From Moorella sp. Hama-1 (GTDB lineage: Bacteria > Bacillota > DSM-521 > Neomoorellales > Neomoorellaceae), in the NCBI RefSeq assembly GCF_023734095.1, contig NZ_AP024620.1, positions 988,501 through 1,052,500 on the forward strand: a DNA stretch of 64,000 bases. The letters are read 5' to 3'. A program made the position numbers and the translations under genes. Positions 58,308 through 64,000 of the stretch are shown here, in pieces (the first letter of the stretch is position 1; each line of letters starts with the position of its first letter). Under the pieces are notes generated by a model. It did not search any database. It saw only the letters and a program-made list of their open reading frames with translations, and had not been told where the DNA came from.

Positions 58308-58936
58308 CAGTGACCAGTACCTTTCAATATGACCTGGCTATACTTGTACCGGATAAGAATATGGAAGCAGCGGTAAAGGGTATCTTATCTCGTCCCCGGG
58401 CTCTGGGTATTAGAGATATCGCTTTTCGGGTCTACACCCATATGGAACATGATCCTGGATGCTATCACCGTGGCCATGATTTCCTGAGGTCCATGGTGAA
58501 AAGCCATCACTATGCTCTCATAGTTTTTGACAGGATGGGTTGCGGCCGGGAGGCTATGAATCGAAGGGACATCGAGAAAGTAGTCGAAAACAATTTGGTC
58601 AGCGGTGGATGGGATAATCGTGCAGCAGCGGTTGTTATTGATCCAGAACTGGAAGTTTGGGTCTGGAGCAACTCACCGGAAGTGGCAAACACCCTTGGCT
58701 GGCCTTCGGATATGCCAGATCTGAAGGACTGGCTAAAGACCAAAGGATATTGGACAGATAATAGTATTAAGCCTTCTGACCCGAAACTTGCTTTTGAACA
58801 GGTCCTATATCAGACTAGAAAACCGCGCTCGTCGGCTATCTATGAGCAACTGGGTCGGAGGGTCAGTTTTCAACGTTGTACGGACCCTGCTTTTGGAAAG
58901 TTTAAAAGAACCTTGCAAAGATGGTTCGGAAGGTAA
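58304..58936 (+). CDS. Toprim/DUF4276-like partner of the ATPase
   Basis: This 210-aa protein (YDLAILVPDKNMEAAVKGIL...YALIVFDRMGCG...RAAAVVIDPELEVWVWS) has the acidic-residue spacing of a Toprim-type fold: an early E, then DxxGC, then a DPELE strand. GTG overlaps the ATPase stop (GTGA), so the two are translationally coupled. The organisation resembles effector pairs such as PARIS or the MAD3-MAD4 pair of the methylation-associated system. I cannot assign it to a named family with certainty. Confidence 0.6.
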   Translation: MTVTSTFQYDLAILVPDKNMEAAVKGILSRPRALGIRDIAFRVYTHMEHDPGCYHRGHDFLRSMVKSHHYALIVFDRMGCGREAMNRRDIEKVVENNLVSGGWDNRAAAVVIDPELEVWVWSNSPEVANTLGWPSDMPDLKDWLKTKGYWTDNSIKPSDPKLAFEQVLYQTRKPRSSAIYEQLGRRVSFQRCTDPAFGKFKRTLQRWFGR

Positions 58937-59010
58937 GAAGCCGGTACTGGAAGCACAAAAAACTTTCTGAAGTTAGGGTTGTTCTGGTTGAATCAGCTGG
59001 TTATAATAAA

Positions 59011-60851
59011 CCTGAAATCGGCAAGTAAAAATTTGTATGAAGAAGAAACGTACCAAAACCCTGTTAATATACCATTGATTGCCAGAAATTAATAAGAATC
59101 ACCTTTTCAATCACTCACTTGAAGAATGGTAGCCTGAAAAATGGGTAACATCATCTAACCCCTGATTGACAGGGATTTTTAAGAAAGCGGTGCTTACTGT
59201 TGGCAGCTAAAGTTTAACCTTGGTTAAAGAAATACCTTTTCAGCATCGTAACGGATAAAGCTTCTCGACTACCACATACAAGAACTTTTCGAGGTTCGTT
59301 TTAATTGCGTTTACTACCATTCCCAACCATTTATTAGCCGCCAGGCGAATATGCCGGTAGCGGCCGTTACCGACAATGTTGCCTGGTATACAGAGGATTT
59401 TATGCCTGATGGTTTCCGCCTGGTATCTTTTGATGGCCTCAGGCAAGGTCACTTCTTTAAACCAGAGCAATAGATTGTAGGCAATTGCCTTGACCAGCAT
59501 ATAGGCTTCGTTACGTAAGAAGGTATGCTGGCTGGCTTCTTCGACCGCAAAACCATCTTTTAGTTCTTCGATCCATAGTTCACAGGTTCCTCGCTGATTG
59601 TAGAAGCGCCACACCTCGATGGTCGGCATATCTTCGGCCGGGATGTTAGTAACAATGGCCTGGTACTTGTAAAAATCGGGATGCTGGATATAGAGTTGCC
59701 CAGTTACCGGCTCTAAATCCTGGCGGATGAAAACAAAACGCCTGGCTTTAGCCCACTTGGGCAAGGGAATGGTTAATTCGGCGACGCTGTAGACGTCATC
59801 TATTCTTTGCCACAGGTTTTCACGGTCAAGATAAGCAATGACTTTTTGCAGTCCCCCACGCAAAGGGGCCTTGCAGACATAGAGGTAAGTCTGTTCCTCG
59901 AAGTAATCGAAGTTTTTTCGTCAAAGAAACCTTTATCCAGGCGTACTCCCTTTAAAACGTAATTCCTTGGCAATCTCTGCTCCGTATCCTGAAAGAAGTT
60001 TAGAAAACCACCGTTGCTATGGATTTTACCATTATAGGCCTTGAGATTAAGCAGTTCAGCGGTTTCGGCTATAAAGGCGACTTTAGCCTTCAGGGAAGGG
60101 CGGCCATGATAACGGGGATTGTAGCCTATCGCCCCGCCTTCCTGGGAACCATGCAAAGTGATAACGGTGTCGTCAATATCTAACCATATCTCCCTGGGTG
60201 GTACTGTTTTAGAGCGCATTTCCCGTAGCTGCTGATCAATAGAGCGTAGCTCTTCCAGGGAATTTTCCTGCATGGCAGCCAGCAGACGCCTAAAACCCGT
60301 TTCCTCAGGGAAATCGTCAATACCCTTGATTTTAGCGTAACCCTGTTCATTCCTTATACACTGCGTATGTTCAAAGCGGGATAACCCTAATATCTGGGCA
60401 TCGATCAGAAAATCCAGCATTTCCGGGGGCTGATATTTACTGTTAGGCGCTTTGCGCATCGTTAAGGTGTTACGGATTATGTTCTTAAAACCTATGGCCT
60501 GCTTAAAGGCTTCTATCAGACCAAAATTAGCAAACCTGGTGACTGTATGGTTATCAAAGGTTGTTGGCAGGTTATAACGGCTAATTTTCTTCTGTAATCG
60601 GCGTTTCTCAAGCTCAATCTTTCTTCTTTCACTTCTCAATAAAGGAGGCGCTTGACGGTGACTGCTTTCTTGTTGTACCATCATCTTGAAGACATCCTTT
60701 CTTTTGGATTCTCTTGACAAGTATCCAATTAGATTCGGAAAGGGTGTCTTCCTTCTTTTTCTGTAAAAAAATTTTCGGCTTTCTTTTTGAGGAAAGTAAC
60801 TTGTATCAATGGCTTTAAGCTTGGATGCCGGTGTTACTTGCCGGTTATAGG
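59011..60851 (-). mobile_element. IS1380-family insertion sequence
   Basis: Ends are inverted repeats: CCTGAAATCGGCAAGTAA at 59011 and, on the minus strand from 60851, CCTATAACCGGCAAGTAA. The 5-bp sequence ATAAA lies directly outside both ends (59006-59010 and 60852-60856), as target duplication. The single transposase gene fills most of its 1841 bp. Confidence 0.88.
59240..60684 (-). pseudogene. IS1380-family transposase, frameshifted
   Basis: The N-terminal part (60684 to about 59910) has RFANFGLIEAFKQAIGF and the DDE-type aspartate in IWLDIDDTVITLHGSQEGGAIGYNPRYHGRPSLK. The C-terminal part (to 59240) has the ELWIEELKDGFAVEEASQHTF block with the catalytic Glu. The two lie in different frames. 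At 59911-59916 an A6 run (minus strand) reads GACGAAAAAACTTCG, where one more A would restore FFDEKNFDYFEEQ. The gene is therefore either disrupted by a 1-bp loss or expressed by slippage on A6. Confidence 0.85.
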
Positions 60852-61037
60852 ATAAATTTTATGGGGCCGGGGGATACCAATGGCCTTTTTCAGTCAAGCT
60901 ACATGGAGGTAGAAACAGGGGGGCGATCGGGGTGCCATGAGGACGTAAAAAGTTTTGTGTAAAGTCAATATGGCGGCACCTAGTTTACTCTCAAATTGCT
61001 CCCAAAACGGTTTTCCTGCAGAATATGATTAAAAAGC

Positions 61038-61066
61038 AAAAAACCCGCAACCGTTGCGGGTTTTTT
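61038..61066. terminator. Terminator originally downstream of tRNA-Thr
   Basis: AAAAAACCCGCAAC and GTTGCGGGTTTTTT form a perfect stem. It lies just beyond the truncated tRNA copy, as expected if it once ended transcription of the tRNA-Thr gene on the minus strand before the element was inserted. Confidence 0.85.
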
Positions 61067-61073
61067 ACTTTTT

Positions 61074-61114
61074 CTGGAGCTGATGGAGGGATTCGAACCC
61101 TCGACCTGCGCATT
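61074..61114 (-). repeat. att direct repeat (tRNA-Thr 3' half copy)
   Basis: These 41 bp are identical to 63761-63801. They comprise the 3' part of tRNA-Thr (anticodon-stem 3' side, variable region, T arm, acceptor 3' strand, CCA) without the 5' half. This is the classic signature of tyrosine-recombinase integration at a tRNA 3' end. Confidence 0.92.
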
Positions 61115-61115
61115 T

Positions 61116-61498
61116 ATGAGGTCTCAAAACGAGGTGTTCAGCGCCCTGGCCATAAGGCTAAAGGGTTTAAGGCGCCAGAAGGGCAGCGACTATATCGCCT
61201 GCTGCCCGTGCCATGAGGACAAAAACCCCTCACTGTGCCCCGGGTAATCAAGGCCGTGGCCCGAAGGGAGCCGATTTTTGTAGTGGAGGGCGAGCGGGAT
61301 GCAGACAACCTTGCGGCTTTGGGGCTGACCGCCACGACCAACCCAGGGGGTGCCGGGAAATGGCGCCCGGAGTATGGTGGGCCCCTACGCGGCGCACAGG
61401 TGGTAATCCTATACCCCCCTCTCCTCCAAGAAACCGGGAACACCGGGAACACGACCCGTGGGCCTTACTCCCCCAACGGATTCGCCGTTCCCACCTAG
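61116..61498 (+). pseudogene. Phage/plasmid-type DNA primase remnant
   Basis: ATG at 61116 opens a frame with the CHC-like zinc finger (GSDYIACCPCHEDKNPSL) ending at a stop near 61236. In the next frame, 61235-61498 continues with a Toprim core (IFVVEGERDADNLAALGLTATTNPGGAGKW...GAQVVIL) and then loses homology. Family members have a longer linker between finger and Toprim and continue past it, so there is an internal deletion, a frame change and loss of the end. Confidence 0.8.
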
Positions 61499-61658
61499 TG
61501 GGAACGGCGTGGGAACATCGTCCAGTGGCTGTTCGTCTATTCATAGCTCAAGTAAATGTTCCCACTCCGAAGCGAAATGTTCCCGCATGTTCCCACAGGC
61601 TAGGAACGCGGAAAGCCTTGAGCCCCAAGGGATTGAGCCTTCTGTTCCCAGTGTTCCC
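61436..61658. repeat. Cluster of eight TGTTCCC motifs plus a perfect hairpin
   Basis: The 7-mer TGTTCCC (or its complement GGGAACA) occurs eight times in about 220 bp. Three are in one orientation before or around 61515 and five in the other after 61550. Between them is the perfect hairpin GCCGTTCCCAC-CTA-GTGGGAACGGC (61484-61508). It could be iteron-like, or a low-complexity coding remnant of the primase. Confidence 0.6.
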
Positions 61659-61731
61659 GCTTGCGCTTGAAGAGGGGGGGGTCTAGGTTTGTGGAAATTT
61701 AATGAACCCAATCGGCGAGGAGGACGGAAAA

Positions 61732-61917
61732 ATGAGACCACACAAGGAAAAATTGATAACCATAAAAGCTTTTTACGGAAAATTCCTTTTTACGCCGGGA
61801 GAGCTGGCCCATTTGTTCGCCAAAGATCCTGGACTTATGCTAACTGCCAGTAAGCGGGCGATAGAGCTTGAGCTTAGACAGAATTACAAGTTAAAGAAGA
61901 ACCGTCCTGGCGTGTAG
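61732..61917 (+). CDS. Small hypothetical protein of the element
   Basis: This 61-aa protein (MRPHKEKLITIKAFYGKFLFTPGELAHLFAKDPGLMLTASKRAIELELRQNYKLKKNRPGV) has no family I recognise. GAGGAGGA precedes ATG at 61732 by 7 nt. The upstream ATG at 61702 has none. It may be a small accessory DNA-binding protein by charge and size. The 180 bp after it hold GC-rich hairpins and no gene. Confidence 0.5.
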   Translation: MRPHKEKLITIKAFYGKFLFTPGELAHLFAKDPGLMLTASKRAIELELRQNYKLKKNRPGV

Positions 61918-62100
61918 TGGACACTATGGCACCGGATAGCGGTCATATGGCCGGCCGGCCGCTTCGCGGCCTTTGCGGGGCTGGAAAGAAAAATGGGAAC
62001 GCTGACCATCGCCCGGCGAGGTTTTCTTCCTCCAGCCCCGCCCTTTAAAGCGCCCGCGAAGCGGGCGCACAAGCTGGCCAACTTAAAGGTTTGGTAGTAG

Positions 62101-62325
62101 CTAAAGCAGCTCAATTAATTCCTCGACTGTAAGCCCTGCCTGCCTCAGGATACTTTTAAGGGTCTTGGGCGGTAATGTCTCTTTAGCGTGGACAGGAACA
62201 GTAACGAGCCCTTTTCCAGGGCGATACAGTTGGTAATGGCTGCCCTCAATATTTACCACTACAAACCCTGCTCTTTTTAGGGCAGCTACAACTTCTTTGC
62301 CTCCGATACGTGGTAGCCTGGTCAC
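62101..62325 (-). CDS. hicA: HicA-type mRNA interferase toxin (second module)
   Basis: This 74-aa HicA (LPRIGGKEVVAALKRAGFVVVNIEGSHYQLYRPGKGLVTVPVHAKETLPPKTLKSILRQAGL) has the catalytic His in EGSHYQLY. GTG start, overlapping hicB by 4 nt. Here the antitoxin precedes the toxin, opposite to the module at 47980. Confidence 0.9.
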   Translation of the reverse strand: MTRLPRIGGKEVVAALKRAGFVVVNIEGSHYQLYRPGKGLVTVPVHAKETLPPKTLKSILRQAGLTVEELIELL

Positions 62326-62549
62326 GGGATGTTCACCATTATTTCGTCAATATCCACATCTCCTTCCGGCACGGGCTCACCAATCAGCTTCAGGCCCTTG
62401 ATATGGCCCCGGATGGCCTCCTGCGCCCTCTCTAGCGCTACCACTCTGGTGTGACCATAGGTAAAGCACCCCGGTAGTGCCGGCACGGATACATGATAGG
62501 CATTGGCCTCCCTGTCCCACTCCAGGATGACCTTAAACCCACGTTGCAT
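62322..62549 (-). CDS. hicB: HicB-type antitoxin (second module)
   Basis: This 75-aa short HicB (FKVILEWDREANAYHVSVPALPGCFTYGHTRVVALERAQEAIRGHIKGLKLIGEPVPEGD) has no C-terminal DNA-binding domain, unlike the first module. ATG at 62549 has AGGAGGTG. Autoregulation, if any, would need another protein, possibly that coded at 62551-62835. Confidence 0.9.
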   Translation of the reverse strand: MQRGFKVILEWDREANAYHVSVPALPGCFTYGHTRVVALERAQEAIRGHIKGLKLIGEPVPEGDVDIDEIMVNIP

Positions 62550-62550
62550 A

Positions 62551-62835
62551 TTACGCACCTCCTCTCGCCCTGGCAGTACTACGGGTAGACGCCCCGTGAG
62601 GGCAGTTATTTTTACCAGAAAAGGACTGGAGTTCCTTCCACGTGGCAGCATAGCGGCGGAGGGAGTTACTGAAAGTTTGAGGGGATTGCGGGTCCCGGTA
62701 GTCTCGCAGAAGAAAACGGATCTCCCGCAGGGTGTACCCTTGCTCTAGGAGGGAGAAAACCTTCGACTTCAAACTCCCGGAGATGAGGTTGTATTTACGG
62801 GCTACCGCTAAAAGCTGCTCATCAGTAAACTCCAT
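62551..62835 (-). CDS. Hypothetical protein, first gene of the hicBA operon
   Basis: This 94-aa protein (MEFTDEQLLAVARKYNLISGSLKSKVFSLLEQGYTLREIRFLLRDYRDPQSPQTFSNSLRRYAATWKEL) has a helical, helix-turn-helix-like N-terminal two-thirds (GYTLREIRFLLRDY) and a Ser/Arg-rich tail. It stops 1 nt before the hicB start and carries its ribosome binding site. It could be the DNA-binding regulator of the operon (inference from position and the palindromes upstream). Confidence 0.5.
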   Translation of the reverse strand: MEFTDEQLLAVARKYNLISGSLKSKVFSLLEQGYTLREIRFLLRDYRDPQSPQTFSNSLRRYAATWKELQSFSGKNNCPHGASTRSTARARGGA

Positions 62836-62872
62836 ACTATATATGCCCCTTTTTCTATAGAAACCGGACATA

Positions 62873-62900
62873 ATCCCGGATACAATATCGGGATATCCCG
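62873..62900. promoter_or_regulatory. Palindrome cluster upstream of orf-hicBA
   Basis: ATCCCGGAT at 62873-62881 and the perfect 12-bp palindrome CGGGATATCCCG at 62889-62900 share the ATCCCG half-site, giving a repeated operator-like array. They lie 38 nt upstream of the minus-strand operon start and before the integrase remnant. Confidence 0.5.
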
Positions 62901-62970
62901 GACGCATATCGCCTTACCCTGATTCTAAGCGAATTCGACCGGGACTGCAAGTGGGATACGAACGAACCGG

Positions 62971-63670
62971 GTGGTCTACCGGAACGTGGCCGACGCGGTA
63001 GACTCTCCAAGGGTGACCCGGCAGGAGATGGTGCCGCTTACCGAGGAGGAGCTTGATCGCCTATTTGCGGCGGTAAAGGAGACCTACCTGTACATCCCCA
63101 CCTGCATAGTCGTGGCCACGGGCCTGCGGCTGGGAGAAGTGCTGGGTCTGCGTTGGCAGGACGTGGATCTGGAGCGTGGCATTATCACGGTGAGGCAGTC
63201 CCAGCAGATCAAGCGCAAGCGGGAGGGAGACCGCATTACCTACCAGTTAGCCGATGGCCCGCCCAAAAGCAAGACAGCAGGCGTAGTGTGGACATATCGC
63301 CCGCCCTAGTGGAACTTTTGAAGAGGCACAAGCTGGAGCAAAAAAAAGAAAAGATTGCCTTTGGTCCCGGTTATGAGGACAGTGGCCTGGTGTGCTGCCT
63401 TCAGGACGGCAGGCCAATAAGAAACGAAAGCTTCGACTCCTACTTCCTTAGCGTGGCAAGGCGGGCCGGGCTTGAAGTTTCCTTCCACGACTTGCGCCAC
63501 TGTCATGCCTCGTGGCTCGTCCGCATGGGCGAAAGCCTTAAGGTGGTCTCCGCCCGTCTGGGGCACAGCGGCATTGGTATAACCGCCGACTACAACGCCC
63601 ACCTGTTCCCCGACGCCCAAAAGAAGCGGCCAGGAAGATCGATTCCCTCCTGGCCAACAAGCTGACCTAA
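62971..63670 (+). pseudogene. Tyrosine recombinase (integrase) remnant
   Basis: The catalytic domain is recognisable: TGLRLGEVLGLRWQDVDL (Arg I), HDLRHCHASWLVRMGESLKVVSARLGHS (HxxR and His). Lesions: the N-terminal SAM-like domain is missing; a 1-bp loss near 63285 shifts KSKTAG into SVDISPALVELL; the nucleophile region reads GITADYNAHLF instead of the usual DTY-x-H; and a second frame change near 63630 precedes the true end KIDSLLANKLT. It lies beside the intact tRNA, as for the integrase of an integrated element. Confidence 0.85.
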
Positions 63671-63760
63671 AAACATTTTCTCAAGTTTTTCTCAAACAGA
63701 CCCTTCACGGGCTAAATGGCAAGATCTTCCAACCCCGAAGCCTTGCCACATCTTATTTTC

Positions 63761-63801
63761 CTGGAGCTGATGGAGGGATTCGAACCCTCGACCTGCGCAT
63801 T
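63761..63801 (-). repeat. att direct repeat within intact tRNA-Thr
   Basis: Identical 41 bp to 61074-61114. It forms the 3' half of the functional tRNA. Confidence 0.92.
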
Positions 63802-63836
63802 ACGAGTGCGCTGCTCTACCCCTGAGCCACATCAGC
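63762..63836 (-). tRNA. tRNA-Thr (anticodon CGT)
   Basis: This 75-nt tRNA including encoded CCA has the acceptor stem GCTGATG/CATCAGC, D-arm GCTCAGGGGTAGAGC, anticodon loop with CGT at plus positions 63802-63804, T-arm GAGGGTTCGAATCCCTC and discriminator T, as for bacterial tRNA-Thr. Integration preserved it because the element supplied an identical 3' end. Confidence 0.95.
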
Positions 63837-63852
63837 ATTGATCACAAGTGAT

Positions 63853-63881
63853 ATTATAGCACCCTTAGAACCTGGAATCAA
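63853..63881 (-). promoter_or_regulatory. Promoter of tRNA-Thr
   Basis: On the minus strand TTGATT (63881-63876), 17 bp, TATAAT (63858-63853), 17 nt before the tRNA 5' end. Confidence 0.7.
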
Positions 63882-64000
63882 CTGCTTACATGCAGGTGAT
63901 GACACGCGCAGGCCCGGCGGCTATGCCGGGGCGCCGACCCATTGAAAAGGTTGACTCCTTGCCATCAAACCATCTTTTCAGCGTGTCCGGCGCCCGTTTT

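Larger units (their letters stand above)
61074..63801. mobile_element. Decayed integrative element in tRNA-Thr(CGT)
   Basis: It is bounded by the 41-bp direct repeats. Inside are a broken primase, a small hypothetical gene, a three-gene minus-strand operon ending in hicBA, and a broken tyrosine integrase next to the intact tRNA, the usual position. At 2.7 kb it is far below a functional prophage or ICE, so it is a deletion remnant. Confidence 0.85.

Noticed and set aside
61436-61658. CRISPR array from regularly repeated GTTCCC
   Set aside because: Motifs are 7 bp, unevenly spaced and in both orientations. There are no spacers of constant length and no cas genes.

Overview
The window looks like chromosome from a GC-rich, spore-forming, acetogenic Clostridia. 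The most likely source is Moorella (M. thermoacetica or a close relative). This is inferred from the Gram-positive ylm/divIVA division cluster, sporulation sigma genes, a PduL-type phosphotransacylase, LL-diaminopimelate aminotransferase, many GTG/TTG starts and the gene order. No database search was possible.

1-21 kb, + strand core genes. The order is division (small basic protein, ftsA, ftsZ), early sporulation control (spoIIGA-sigE-sigG-spoIIR), the ylm/division cluster (PRC-barrel protein, pgeF, HlyD-like protein, yggS, sepF, proC, yggT, divIVA), then ileS, pduL, small regulators, thiD-lspA-rluD, a solo DNA methylase and an AEC transporter. spoIIGA has a promoter shaped like the Bacillus spoIIG promoter, and sigG has a sigma-F/sigma-G-like promoter.

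21-47.8 kb. An unknown winged-helix/coiled-coil protein, an ABC exporter and a tatA with a non-standard ATT start are followed by DUF1786 and the pyrimidine operon pyrR-pyrB-pyrC-carA-carB-pyrF with two PyrR attenuators. pyrK, pyrD and pyrE are absent from it. Then come a small nucleotidyltransferase pair, Rqc2/FbpA, a Ca-type P-ATPase, dapF, dapL, and yicC-remA-rpoZ-coaBC-metK, where gmk is missing from its usual place.

47.9-63.8 kb, accessory island beside a tRNA-Thr gene. It holds a HicAB module with an operator inside its promoter; a four-gene set of an SNF2-type helicase (N-terminus lost), a DUF4391 protein, a type III Mod methylase and a type III Res nuclease; an ATPase plus Toprim-like pair; a complete IS1380-family element (matching terminal repeats, 5-bp target duplication, frameshifted transposase); and a 2.7-kb decayed integrative element bounded by a 41-bp duplication of the tRNA-Thr 3' half, carrying a broken integrase, a broken primase and a second HicBA module.

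Across the core half, five copies of a 150-240 bp dispersed palindromic repeat with terminal inverted repeats sit between genes. At least two are embedded in a larger unit with flanking ~30-bp motifs whose GGAGG appears to serve as the ribosome binding site of the next gene. I recognise no described family for this unit.
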